Positions 19,205-31,277 of a stretch of 64,000 bases of DNA are shown in pieces. The notes below the pieces were generated by a model. That model was not told the DNA's origin and did not search any database. It saw only the letters and a list, made by a program, of their open reading frames with translations. Origin of the DNA: Lasiodiplodia sp. COLG20 (lineage: Eukaryota > Ascomycota > Dothideomycetes > Botryosphaeriales > Botryosphaeriaceae). The stretch's first letter is position 1; each line of letters opens with the position of its first letter. The position numbers and the translations under genes are program-made. The stretch is taken from contig VNWV01000006.1 of NCBI GenBank assembly GCA_009801085.1, positions 558,001-622,000 on the forward strand, written 5' to 3'.

Positions 19205-22200
19205 TTAGTCCTGACGCGGCGAACTGCAATCACATGTCAGTCTCATCCAGCCATCACTTGGAGCTGTAAAACTTACGTAGGAGAGTACTTCGGGGACGTG
19301 GGCGAATACTTCGGCGAAGTGGCTGAGTACTGCCCCGCACCCGGAGAAGTAGGAGAGAACCTCGGTGATGTTGGTGAGTACTGGTCCCCAGCAGGGCTGG
19401 TTGGGCTGTACACCGGGCTCGTGGGAGAGTAGCCCATCGCAGGCGACGTCGGCGATCGTCGGTCGCTGCCTGCACCAAACTGCGGGCTGGTCGGCGAGTA
19501 CATCGGCGACGTCGGGCTGTAAGCCGGAGATGTCGGACTGTACTTTGGTGACGTTGCGTGCGCCGGCGACGTCGGGCTGTAACTGGGCGACGTCGGCGAG
19601 TACGCGGGGGAAGTTGGCGACGACGGCGACGTAGGAGAATACGATGGCGACGTCGGAGAATAGTTGGGAGATGTGGGCGACAAGCTGTTGAATGCCGGCG
19701 ATGTTGGCGAGTAGCCAGGCGAAGTAGGTGAGTAGCCTGGGCTGGTAGGCGAAAAGGCAGGCGACGTGCCGCCGAACCGCGGGCTCGTAAGGTTGAGGCC
19801 TGGCGAGGTGGGAGAGTAACCGGGCGAAGTTGGCGAGTAACCCGGAGAGGTAGGGCTCTGGCCGCTGAAGGGGCTGGTGGGCGCATACCCAGGGCTGCGA
19901 GCGTAGGGGCTCATGCCGCCATCGCTGAACGAGCCATACGAAGTAAGGCCACCGCTTTCGTCGCCACCGGCCTGCACCATCGGCGAGAACGATGCACCGT
20001 AGTCCGGACCAGCGAACGCGCCTTCGTGTGTTGGAGAGCCGATGTCGTAAGGCGTAGCAGCACCATCGGCGATGTAGCCAGGAGCAGCGGCCAGACCAGG
20101 CATGAGCCCGTAGCGAGCATTGTCCGACGCACACGTGTTGAGCATGTTCTTATCAACCATGATATCCATCTCGCCAGTACCGGCGGGCGCCAATTGACCC
20201 AGCATAATGTTCTCCGAGACACCACGGCAGTCGTCGAGTTCACCACACGCGGCAGCATCCAGCAGAATTTCAACCGTCTCTTCGAAAGAGCAGCGCATGA
20301 GAGCACCAGTGTCGGCACGGTTGATACCGTGACGGGTAACGGCCATGATCAAGCCACGAGCCGTCATGACGTCGACCAGAAGCGCCAAGTGACGGTGGTT
20401 GACGTATGAACCGTCGAACGCCAACACCTGCGTGAATTCCTTGAGGAGAGCCGTACGCGTGGCCTCAATTCCGAAGACCTGGATAATCTCGAAGAAGTTG
20501 TTGGAATAGGTACGGCTGGCGTCGACTCCGTCAACTGTAAGGACACGAGACAGAGCGGTACCGGTGGTATCGAGGAACCATTCTGTGCAGTCGTTGGTCT
20601 TCGCCATGTACAAGGTGCCATCATCCCTGACGACCTGCTTCTGGCCGCTGTTGATGAAGGCACGCTCGACGCCTGGAACGCCACGAAGCGTCAAGTCGTC
20701 AAGCAGTCTCTCCTCAAGCATGCCAAGCAGCTTCTCGTCGTTCTCTTCGCCCTCTTCCTCCTTGCTGGCATCATGCTTGATCAAGCGGATACGAATGACG
20801 AGTTCCTCGGCATTGTTGTCACTGAAGATGACAGCCAGGTTCTTGTGGTATTCCTCCTTGATCCTGCTAGCGACTTGAGGCACCGTCAGGCCCTTGTCGA
20901 GAAGTTTGCCACGGTTGAGCACGATACGCATGAGCCACTTGGACTGTGAGTCGATATCTTCCTGCGTGTCGTCGGGAATGATGAAGTAGGACTCGACCAA
21001 GTCAGAATCAGCCTCGATCACAGTCGACTGGATGTCAGGATCGTAGTAGAGCTCGACACACTCGGTGACAGAGCGCAGTGTCGTGTGCTCGATACGGCTA
21101 CGGAGCAGCTTGGCTTCGTACCTCTTCACCTCGTCTGAAGCTTCCAAGGAGGTTGTCGTGTACACCTTCATGGAAGGAGTCTTGATGTTCTTGGCGACGT
21201 TCAGAATTTCCTTTAGACGGGGGACACCGAGCGTAACGTTCTTTGATGAGACACCAGCAAAATGGAAGGTGTTCAGAGTCATCTGCGTAGCAGGCTCACC
21301 AATCGACTGTGCGGCAAGGACACCGACCATTTCTCCAGGGCTGACGATGGCTCTGTTGAAGCGGTTCTCGAGATCACCGAGAACGTTCTCGAATGCAAGC
21401 TTGTTTAGCGAGTATTCCCGAACAAGACGCTTGAACGACAGCCTTGAACGCAGCTGAGACTTGAAAAGGAACGTAGCGTTCTCCTGGGCCTCGCGTGACA
21501 ACGGATCATCTCCACGGACAACAACCAGCCTGTCAAGGACTTCCTTGACCTTGGGGATGACTTCCGCAGGGTGGAGGTCACTTCGAGAGCCATCCTTGAT
21601 ACGGAACTTGCTCTTCGCCGTTTCAATGATACGCTGGATGTTGAGCGGAAGCTGGCGCTGGTCGTCCGCATCATTCGTGATGTTGCGGACGTACCTCCTG
21701 TCTTCCTCGAGCTGAGCGAATTCCTCGTCAAACAGGCGTTGCACCTCGATATCACCGGAAATGGCATCGGCCTGCTCCAGAATATCGCTTGAGAGCGAAG
21801 TCGACGGGTCCATGATGTTGACGTAGAACTTGCGCTTGAATTGCGCATCGGAGCAGTTGACGAAATCGCAACCCTGCTTCTCGATGTAACAACCATCGAG
21901 ACCATCTTCTCCGTAGATGAACTGAACAACATCACCGAGGGAGTTGCGCACGGTTCCATCGTACTTGGCCATGACATCCTCAAGGGCCTTCACCAAACGA
22001 CGCTGAATGTAACCAGTCTCGGCAGTCTTGACAGCGGTATCAATGAGACCTTCGCGACCAGCCATGGCGTGGAAGAAGAACTCAGAGGGGGTGAGACCAC
22101 GGAGGTACGAGTTCTGAACGAAGCCTCTAGCCGCAGGAGAGTAGTCGTCCTTCGTGAAGTGCGGCAGAGTCCGATACTTGAAACCGAAAGGAATACGCTT

Positions 22201-24711
22201 ACCCTCGACCGATTGCTGACCGACAAGCGCCGTCATCTGGGAAATGTTGATTGTCGAACCCTTCGAACCGGAAGCAGCCATGGCAATGGCGTTGTTGCAT
22301 TTTGCCACACTCTTTTCGGTGACAGCACCTGCGTTGTCACGAGCCTTGTTCAAACAGACCGAGACCTTACTCTCGAATGTTTCTCTCTTGGTCATACCGG
22401 GGAGCGGGTCAAGTTTGTCCTGTGTTGCCTCCTCCGTGATTTTAGAGACTTCTTCCTTCTGCTCATCGATGGCTGCTTCGATCTTCGTCGTGGTGACGGC
22501 GTCAGGAATGGTATCACCAATACCGATCGAGAAACCGTTGTGCAAGAGCCAGTAGTTGACGATACGCTGGGCGCCGTTGAAGAAACCCACGGTGGCTTCC
22601 CAGCCCTTCTCGTTGTAGACAGTGTGGATGATACCACCACTGCTGGCACCAACAATCTTTTTGTTGAAGATTCCGTACATGAGCTCACCGCCAATGATAA
22701 CAACTCCGCTGTCATCAATTGGTGCGTGCGTCTTGCCGGGCTTGATCAGGTTGATATCCGGAATGGCAAGACTGATAATCTGCTTTCCAGTCCACCGGGG
22801 ACGCGGCTTCAGAATCGCGGGCTGAGGAATCACACCGTCCCAGTCTGGTACCCAGAGAAGGATGTTCATAACTTGCTCTTTAGTGAGGAAGATATCACGC
22901 TTGCACATCTTGTAGATACCGCAGAGTGTGTCCTGCACGATACCCATGAGCGGACCGTTACGCTGAGGTGAAACGATATTTAGCGGCACCATGCAAAGCT
23001 GCATGACTTCTGCACGAGTCTCTTCGGTCTGAGGAACGTGCAAGTTCATCTCGTCACCGTCGAAATCGGCGTTGTACGGAGAGGTAACCGACAAGTTCAA
23101 TCGGAAAGTCGAGTAGGGCATGACGCGGACGCGGTGACCCATCATAGACTCCTTATGCAGAGAGGGCTGACGATTGAAGATGATGAAATCTCCAGATACG
23201 ACGTGACGCTCGACCTTCCAGCCATATGCGAGCTGGATTTCTCCGGCACGCTTGTGGTGACGAAGATCGATGCGCGTGCCATCGTCGCGGATGATGTACT
23301 TCGCACCAGGATGCTCGTTCGGGCCGTTCTTGACCAGTTCGTGAAGCTTCGCAATGTTGTACGGCGTAACAGTCTCAGGATACGTCAGAGTCCTAGCAAT
23401 GGACCGCGGAACACCGACTTCGTCCAGATCCAGATTGGGATCACCAGTGATGACGGTACGTGCGGAGAAGTCGACACGCTTGCCCATCAAGTTACCACGG
23501 AGACGGCCATCCTTACCCTTTAGACGACCACGAATGGTCTTCAATGCTCTGCCAGACTTCTGCTGCGCCTGTGGCTGACCAGCAAGGTCGTTATCCATGT
23601 AGGTTGCTACGTGCCATTGGAGAAGGACTTCGAAATCGTCGATGACGTGCTGTGCAGCACCTTCCGAATGGCAGCGCTTGATGCTACCGTTGGCGCGGAT
23701 GATATCCGCAAGCTTGTAGGTCAAATCATCCTCTCCGCGCATGCCCTGTCCAGTTCCATCTACGGAGATAGAAGGCCTAACCGGCGGAGGAGGAACAGGC
23801 AACATGGTAAGGACCATCCACTCGGGCCTGGCGAAGTTGACGTTCAGGCCAAGAGTGAGAAGAGCCTCATCGCTAATCAGCTTGAAAATGTTCAGCACAT
23901 CCTGGGGCTTGATGACGCGTTTCTCTGGCTGGCGAGCCTCCTCTTCATCTTCGCCCTTCTGGGGCTTCCAAGTTCCCATCAACTTCAAGCCGTCTTTGCG
24001 GATCTCAGGCTGCCTGTTTCCGCATCCGCCGTGCTGGATTTGGGGTTTCTTGTTCTTCTGAGCACCGTCGTAGTCGTCCGACGGCTGGTCCATCTGGCAG
24101 ACGTTCTTGGGCTTGCAGACCTTCCATATCGCTTCGAAGCGCTTCTTGGGGTCTCGTAACCGCAAGGCGTCTTTGAAGTGTTGCTCAGACTGGAATACGC
24201 GTCAGCAAGAGCGATTCATCACAGACCGTCATCCACCAGGGATGACTAACTTCATCTGCTAAGATCTTGCCACAGTTGTGGCACACGCACTCAAGCAGCT
24301 TCTTGATCTTGTTGATAAAGCCTATGAAGAGTCAGCATTATTCTACTATACCTCGCCTGAAAATTCTTACCAACGTGGAAGACGGGCGTGTGCAGCTCAA
24401 TGTGTCCGAAGTGGCCAGGACACTCCTGCATGTTTTCACCGCAGGTGGCGCATGAATACGCACGGTCGATGGAGCCAAGCTTGGGGTCGTTCAAACCACC
24501 TTCACGGGGACGCTGCTTTGCCTCGTCCTACAGTGGCATCAGAACGATGTTCACAACACAGCTCGTAGTTCAGGTGACGCACCATGGTCTCCGGGTAGAT
24601 GATGTGAGCAACACTCATCTCTTGGATCTCCGCGGGATCCAGCAGACCAAACTGGATCTCTTGGATACTCTTCAGCGGCGCGCTGGACGCCGTGAAGTGA
24701 AGGTTCGCCAT
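19205..24711 (-). CDS. rpb1: RNA polymerase II largest subunit Rpb1
   Basis: Five exons: 24711-24583, 24527-24371, 24321-24251, 24189-19277 and 19223-19205. It is the catalytic large subunit of Pol II in the nucleus. The N-terminal zinc-binding clamp is visible ([27 protein letters not shown]), then the switch and lid region, the Mg-binding [15 protein letters not shown], the bridge helix and trigger loop region ([20 protein letters not shown]), and the jaw. The C-terminal domain from about 19,920 down to the stop has 16 exact YSPTSP units plus many degenerate ones. A 19-nt last exon adds only SPRQD after the final heptad. Frame is preserved at every junction. The first intron falls right after PETM, which explains why the first exon seems short. 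Length is about 1,750 residues. Confidence 0.97.
19277..19920 (-). repeat. RPB1 C-terminal heptad repeat region (YSPTSPx)
   Basis: About two dozen heptads, of which 16 contain an exact YSPTSP; others are spaced by short inserts such as GAGSDRR and AGDQ. Position 7 varies (G, S, A, K, M, N, Q, V). Degeneracy is highest in the first third and around the GAGSDRR insert. This is the platform for Ser2/Ser5 phosphorylation and capping/splicing factors. Confidence 0.93.
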
Positions 24712-25431
24712 GTTGAGGGTGTTGGGTCGCGACGGTCTTGGGCGGAGAGCGCGTTGCGACGACGGGCGCGGTGGGGAGCTGCGCTAAGTGACGACAACCT
24801 CGCGGCGGCGGATCGATCCGACAGCAGCCTCGGCCTTCCTCCTCACTCTACGTCCGTCGTGCGGGACGAACGTGTCCTCCTGGTGTGTCGGCGCGATGGG
24901 TGATGGGCCCGGGACTTGGCAAATGGAAACCGGGGCGCTGGACGCGCTGGCCGCACGGCGGCGAACGTGAAAGGCCTGCGGGCCTGATGCGACCGGGACG
25001 GGCGTGGGCGACGCGATCCGGGCGCGAAATGAACGTGGGCGGCGTTGCGATGTCGACAGCAGGCGGAGCAGGGCCGTCGACAGGACGCTCGGCGATGGAG
25101 AAGTTGGGGTGCGGGTGGTGGGTGTGGTGATGTTGAAGTGAAGCCCTCCTGGCTCGCGCTCCAGGTTGGAAGTTCGCTCACAAAGGCGGCGGGCCCGAGC
25201 GCCGCCTGCCGCCTGGCTCGCCACAGCATGCGGCACGTGATCTGGAGCCGCACCCGCGCTAGGCCGATCGCAGGCCAACGGCTGCCCGCGCTGCAGGATC
25301 CGACTCGCCGACCGTCGTCCCGCGCGATCATCACCGCGCATATCCAGACGTCGCGCCGCACCGCGCGCACTTACTGCCGCCTGCTCTTGCTGCACCACCA
25401 TGCGCATTGTCTGCGCACTACCCTCGCCTCC
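24712..25431. promoter_or_regulatory. Divergent promoter region of RPB1 and Swd1
   Basis: A 720-bp GC-rich gap separates the two start codons, which face away from each other. Long frames on both strands (up to 282 codons on minus) are Arg/Pro/Ala-rich and lack motifs, as GC-rich DNA commonly gives. No TATA element is obvious, consistent with housekeeping promoters. Confidence 0.5.
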
Positions 25432-27056
25432 ATGAATCTTCCACTCATTGACCCGGCCGTCCTGGCCCAGGACACACCCGAAGCTCCAGCTGGAAGGCTC
25501 CGTAAGTCGCATGGCTCTTCTAGCACCGCTCTCAAAGCAGCGCCCGATCTTCCCCGGCGATGTTCTCTGCGATAGGCGTTCTGACACCGCGCTTTCCTTA
25601 GACAGCGGCCACTCGACATGTATGCGATTCAATCACCGCGGCGACTACCTCGCCTCTGGACGGGTAACCCTTTCCGGACACCGCTGTTATGGCCTGAACT
25701 TACGCTCCCCCAGGCAGACGGATGCGTAGTCATCTTTGACCTCGAGACGAACGGCGTTGCACGAAAGCTTACCGGTCACACGCGCCAGGTACAATCCTTG
25801 AGCTGGTCCGCAAACGATCGCTACCTGCTCAGCGCTTCACAAGATTGGAGATGCGTGCTCTGGGATCTGAAAGACGGCAGACGGATACGGACCGTCAGAT
25901 TTGGGGCTCCGGTTTTCATCGCCGAGCTCCATCCGCGCAACCAGTAAGTCCCACACGTCATTAGCCCCGTGTCTGTCTAACTCAGCGCAGCCTGATGTTC
26001 GTAGCTGCTCTATTCGAGGACCAGCCCGTCCTGGTGGATATGGCCAACGATATTCCAAAGAAGCATGTTCTTCCCTCTGCCCCTCGCCGATCGCAAGTTG
26101 AACGGGACAATGCGACCGAGAAGCAAACCGCGCAGGATGCCAAGCAGACAACGACTGTCACCGTATTCACACCTACCGGGGATTACATATTATCAGGGAC
26201 CAACAAAGGGTGGCTCAACATCATCGACACGGAAACTTGCGACGTTCGCTATTCGATGCGGTTGTCCAATAACCTTGTCATCTTCATTCGGTTGACTGCA
26301 TCCGGCCGGGACATGGTTGTGAACTGCAGTGACAGGATTATTCGCACATTGCAGCTACCTGATCTCACTGACCCCAAGCTCGACTTTGACAGCATGGCTC
26401 TTACCACAGAACATAAGTTCCAAGACGTTGTGAACCGCTTGTCCTGGAACCACGTTTGTTTTAGCTCTACCGGCGAATATGTTACGGCTTCGACGTATAT
26501 GAACCACGATATTTACGTCTGGGAGAGAGGACAAGGAAGTTTGACAAAAATCTTGGAAGCAAGAGAAGAGATTGCAGTTGTGGAATGGCACCCTCATCGC
26601 CCATTTGTGGCAGCTGGCGGTATCGAGTCCGGCAGAATTTACTTGTGGTCCATTCTCACACCTCAACGATGGTCTGCCCTTGCGCCGGATTTTGTCGAGG
26701 TGGAAGAGAACGTTGAGTACGTCGAACGGGAGGACGAGTTCGACATCCAGCCTCTCGAAGAGCTTCACAAGCGTCGCCTGGATCTGGAAGACGAGGACGT
26801 GGATGTTCTCACGATAGAGCCTGGCAAAGCAGAGTTCGAGCCGGCGGAATTCCAGATGCCTATCGTGCTGGATCTTGGTGGGAGCGATAGCGAAGATGAG
26901 GAGATCATGATTGGCGCCGGTCAATACCGCCGGAAGAGTCCTGGCGCCGGCAAGGAATGGATGAATGGCCAGGATGGCAGCGGAGATGAGAAGAAGAGTA
27001 CAACAAATGGCACAGCGAGGTCGCAGAGTGCAAGCAAGAAGCGCAGGGCAGACTGA
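25432..27056 (+). CDS. swd1: COMPASS (Set1) complex WD-repeat subunit Swd1 / RbBP5
   Basis: Four exons (25432-25501, 25602-25663, 25714-25943, 25991-27056) give 475 residues. It is the RbBP5-type beta-propeller core of the H3K4 methyltransferase complex. WD repeats are clear: STCMRFNHRGDYLASGR, VVIFDLETNG, LTGHTRQVQSLSWSANDRYL, then WRCVLWDLKDGRRI, further blades with VTVFTPTGDYILSGT, and YVTASTYMNHDIYVWERG. After the propeller comes the conserved hinge with EVEENVEYVEREDEFD, the segment that contacts Ash2 and Set1, then an acidic and basic disordered tail. All junctions keep frame and restore blade sequence. The symbol is by orthology to yeast Swd1. Confidence 0.93.
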
Positions 27057-27288
27057 GTAGGGAATGGATCGACAAAAGCAATGACGGCATGGATGCATAG
27101 GTGCGGCGTTCGGAGCAAAGGACAATATACCACTCGGTTCTGCATAAGCTCTTCTTGATTGGATTGAGTAATTCAGGAGTTATTAATAGCTCATGGTCGC
27201 CCACGAGCAGGCAAGGATCTTTCAAAATGGCTAGAGGTGAAATTAAAGCTAAAAGTTGACTTTCAATATCCCATCCTATCCACTTTGG
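27057..27288. other. Intergenic 3' of Swd1
   Basis: AT-rich 3' flank with no gene, leading directly into the inverted-repeat element. Confidence 0.4.
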
Positions 27289-27554
27289 TTTTTTGCTCAT
27301 GTCATGGGTAGCTGAAGCTATCGTCCGGACGTAAATGTCGAATTAATAATTATACATCTACGTCCGGACGATAGCTTCAAACTACCCATATATGTCGTTA
27401 TTAGTCCCCCCAAAAAAAAAAAAAAAAAACAACGAGAAAAGGGCACATATCATGGGTAGGTGAAGCTATCGTCCGGATAAGAATGTCGAATTAAAAATTC
27501 TACAAACACGTCCGGACGATAGCTTCAACTACCCATGACATGAGCAAAAAAAAA
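27289..27554. repeat. Composite inverted-repeat element with four related arms (MITE-like)
   Basis: Outer arms 27289-27332 and 27508-27554 are reverse complements over about 43 bases with one mismatch, containing GCTCATGTCATGGGTAG. Two inner arms (27360-27389 and 27449-27477) are partial copies in opposite orientation. All four share TGAAGCTATCGTCCGGA, and each pair encloses a similar AATGTCGAATTAA loop. So the element is two tandem hairpins of about 90 nt that together form a larger palindrome. A-tracts (27412-27429, 27546-27558) flank the second hairpin. No ORF. It resembles a non-autonomous transposable element; target-site duplication is not evident. Confidence 0.8.
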
Positions 27555-30313
27555 AAAAATGAGGCATATTTACCCTCGAGAATCCCGCTATTCTTCGCGC
27601 TAGCCATCGGCTGCAGCACCCTCTAGTTTTCTAATATGGTTTTCGTCTACTCCTAGCTATTGGCATTAGAACAGAGTCTGGCCAGACCATTCCATGCAGC
27701 TGGCAGCTTGGTGTTGACGCGACATGCTTGCGTCAAAGATCGATACGCATTCGGTCTCGAAGAGCTATTCAACCAGCATAAAGCGGCCACTTGGATCATT
27801 CAAGGCAACCTACAAATCTCAAAGCCTGCAATTTCCACGCGTAGACAAAGGCGTCTGGACAAAAAAGTTTGCGGATGTGCGCTCGCCCAGTACTACTAGG
27901 ATCCTCGCTAAAATGTTGCCAGTGCCTACAATATCATCCGCAATGTAGAGGCTGGCGGGAGGATCAGCGGAAAAGTCCAGGTAGTCTTGTCAGCTCCTTT
28001 AAAATCTATTTGCACATACGCATATCAGCTTTCCTTATTTGACTGCTTACCTCACGTCGTCGGACCTTCAAAGACGATAGTAAATGGTTTAGAAAGGTTC
28101 TAGAATGTTGTATCCTTTGTCATGAAACAAATCGACTGATGCTTGGAGAGAATGCCACGGCAAGAAGGGACAAAGCTTGTCCCGGTTCCGTGCCTGATGA
28201 TCTCACAGCCCTTGGTCTTTTTTCTTTGGATGGTTCCAATGTGCAGGGAACGTATTCTAGGGAGTCGCAAGTCGGCCTCGGCCGTTTTTTCATGCTCGAT
28301 GTTGATTCGATCTGAGCTGCTCCATCCTACACAGATCCGTCGAAAAAGTGCGTTTCGACATGTGCGGGGACCGTGCTCTTATTTTTACACCGGGACGGGA
28401 TCCTGAAGCTGCAGGCTTGCGGACGTACTCGGGCTCTCAATGCTCCACCTCGACCGGTCCTGACGCCACCATTCTTGAGGCCATCGAAATTCCTTGCTCT
28501 TCAATCCATGAGAACAGCACACCGCACAATTGGCATCATCGCCGGGAATGCATGTGCAAGGTTGCGATAAATTTTCCCCTGCAGGCCACGTCCTTAGACT
28601 CGCCGTGAGAAAAGCGCTTATGAGGCGACGCTCGGCGTCCGTCCGTCATCAGGACCATCTCATGGAAGTGCAATTTCGCGTTGAGATGAGTTCTTGCATG
28701 ACTGGGACGCCGAAGCGAGGCTAGCGCGCTCATGTCATGCCGTCGACTTCTTTGTGAAATCGCGTCGCTGATGCTCCGGCTCGGATGACATGATGCACGC
28801 AGCAGTAGGCAGGGTGGACAAAGAACGTGAGGCAGCGGCACAAGAGCTGCAGGGAGCCGAAGGGCACGCAGCGGTGGTGACGATCGACGATGCGGGCACG
28901 GCGGGGGAGCGGGAGCCTGTTGTACAGAATTGCAGGCTGCACAGTTGGCTAGCGGCGGCGACTCAGAGAGCAGTGCGCTCCTCCGTACGGTGAGAGGCAG
29001 CAGCAGGAGGTCGGGCGAGAGTGGAGTCTTGCGGCGCAGCTGCACAGGCAACTCCGGGCGGCTGGCTAAAATTGCTGGATTGGACAAACTGGCGAGCGTG
29101 ACGCAGGAGGTGTGACGCGAGAGCGTGAAAGACGGGCGGGGGGAGCGGTGGGAGCGTGCGAGCACCGGGTGCAGATGCGTGGGAGGCCTCAGCCCCCCTC
29201 CAGGGACGCGGTCTCTGGGGGCGTGGCGCTGACGCAGGCCTCGACAATCCTGTGAAGTCCAATCGCGGCGGCGCTGAAGCGACGGCGATGGGCATGGCGC
29301 GACGATGCAGCTTAGATCAGAGCGCTTGTTGGTGGCGCGAACTCGCTTCGGCCTGGGATGATGGAACCTTGAATGTGTCATTTGGGCTGTTGATCATCGT
29401 CGGCGCTGATGAAGCGGGCGAGCAGGCCGGGGCTCGCTCGTCGCCCTCCGTCGGCGATGAGGCGCGGCCAGAAACACCAAGGGCGAGGAATGCCGCCAAG
29501 CATTAGCCGGCGCTGCATGCGTGCCTGGCAGCGGGCCGGGGCCAGCGGGCGGCAGAATTTTCAGGTTGCTTGCTCGCTCGCTCGAATTCCGGACGCCTCC
29601 GTGCATGGTTGAACGGAAATCTCATAGCGGCAGCAGGGGCGGGAAGCGTGAGGCGCTCTGTGACTTGACGGCCAGGCCGACGCAAGACGGTCGAGTCTGC
29701 ACTCGGGCCATTTGACCTTGGCGGCTTGCGACGACGGGAGCTGGGAACGCACCCACAGCAAGCAGAGCGCAGCGCACCCAGCCCGCTGCACCAGCACCAG
29801 CACCCGCACCCGCGCCAGCACCGCGCAGCAGACTGAACTGCGAACGCGTTTGCAGCCGCGCGACGCTCTGCGCGCTTTGATTGGCGCGCGCGCGTCGAGG
29901 TCACGTGCTGCGTACAAGTTCCCGGTGTGATCGCAGACCCTAGGTCGTTGCTCAGCGAAAGTCGCGAAAGGCGCCGCCCGACCAACGGAACCCACCACAG
30001 AATCCATACAATGGCCGAGCCACCCGACCTCAAAGGCAAAACGCCGCTTCTCATGCCTGCCCTCCGCCCTCCCGCCGCCCACACCCTCCTCCTCATCCAT
30101 CACCATCCACCACCACCGTGATCCGCACCGCAGCCAGCTTCCCACCCCTTACGCCTCCATCCGCCGCTGCGCTCGGGTCACACCTGACTTTGACCGATTC
30201 ACCTCACCAGCCGCCCTGAGAAAGGGAGGCGCCAAATTAGCAGGCCTGCGACCGTCGACCAACGCCCAACACGCTCGCACCACCGCAGCACCTCAACACC
30301 ACGACGCGTCGCC
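27555..30313. other. Gene-poor stretch with one possible gene remnant
   Basis: No confident gene. A 56-codon minus-strand open frame at 27822-27989 reads like coding sequence (ASLYIADDIVGTGNILARIL) and could be a relic of a phosphoribosyltransferase-like or other enzyme, but only loosely fits that signature. A 281-codon minus frame (28536-29381) and several 150-200-codon frames near 29.5-30.1 kb are Arg/Pro/Ser-rich, typical of GC-rich non-coding DNA, and not called. The last 300 bases are the Ies4 promoter. Confidence 0.35.
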
Positions 30314-31277
30314 ATGTCGAGCTCGTCCACCACCGTCACTGCCGCTGCCTCGCCCGCCTCCAGCCTCAAGATGTCGGCCAAGTCGCCCAGGTCGCAGCTT
30401 GCCGTCCTTCGCCTTGCGCCTGCGCTGCTCTCGCGCTTCCCGGCTGACGGCCCCGTTCGCAAGAACTCGCGCTCCAAGTCGTCTTCGTCGTCGACCCCCA
30501 TCGACACTCCTGCAGACCCTATGGTCATCGAGCCCGCCGAGCCGCTGTCCGCTCCCGACGCCGACGCTGCATCGGCTGTCAACGGCTCCACGCCCGCACT
30601 CGACAACAGCTCGCTCGCGCCTCCGCAGAATGGTGCGAAGAGGAAGGGCATCCCCGGCCCAAAGCCCGGCACGAAGCGCACCGCTGGCCAGTCCAACGAC
30701 GGCACCCCCAAGCCTCGCGGCAAGCCCGGCCCTAAGAAGAAGCCTCGCCTGTAAGTGAACCCCGATCCACCCACGGAATGCGACGCCATTTTGTCGATGC
30801 ACTGCATCAGATGCCGCCAGTCGCATCATTGATGACTTTTCTGCTCCGCGAACACTGTGACTGACTTCAATCTCCAGTGGCGAGAACGGCGAAGGCACTA
30901 TGAACGGCGTCATGCCCATGTCGACACAGAAGCTCGGCCCCAAAGCCAATCAAGGCGCCATCAATGCTGGTCTTCGTGCCCTCGATCGATCTGGCAAGCC
31001 CTGCCGCAAGTGGGAAAAGAAGGGATTCCAGCTCAAGAGCTTCACTGGTATCGCCTGGTCTGTCCCAACCTGGCGTTCGCCGAGGAAGTCGACCGTCGAC
31101 GAAAACGGCGACGTCAAGAGCGACACCACTGGCAGCAGCGACACTGCAAAGATCAACGAGAGCAGCGCCGTGCCAAGCGAGAAGAGCAGCAACGCCGGCA
31201 TCCTGGATACTCCGCACAGGTCGCACCCGATGGGCCTCGCTGCCAGTTCACCGATGCCTGAGATGACCCCCGTGTAG
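30314..31277 (+). CDS. ies4: INO80 chromatin-remodelling complex subunit Ies4
   Basis: Exon 1 (30314-30750) and exon 2 (30878-31277) encode 278 residues, with a GTAAGT donor and a CCAG acceptor. The N-terminal part is Ser/Ala-rich with SPRSQLAVLRLAPALLSRFP, then a Lys/Pro AT-hook-like stretch (KRKGIPGPKPGTKR and KPRGKPGPKKKPRL). After the splice follows the family core: KLGPKANQGAINAGLRALDR, SGKPCRKWEKKGFQLKSFTG, then WSVPTWRSP. These blocks are the hallmark of the fungal Ies4 / DUF1711 family, a subunit of the INO80 nucleosome remodeller. The tail is Ser/Asp-rich and disordered. The start at 30314 is preceded by CGCC and is the first ATG in frame. Confidence 0.88.

Noticed and set aside
21841..22971. 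376-codon plus-strand frame
   Set aside because: Antisense shadow of the conserved RPB1 coding region; codon pattern of RPB1 explains it.
24784..25632. 282-codon minus-strand frame between RPB1 and Swd1
   Set aside because: Arg/Pro/Ala-rich product typical of GC-rich non-coding DNA; overlaps Swd1 exon 1; no motif.
28536..29381. 281-codon minus-strand frame
   Set aside because: Pro/Ser/Arg-rich without family motif, no splice partners, and GC-rich composition favours chance frames.
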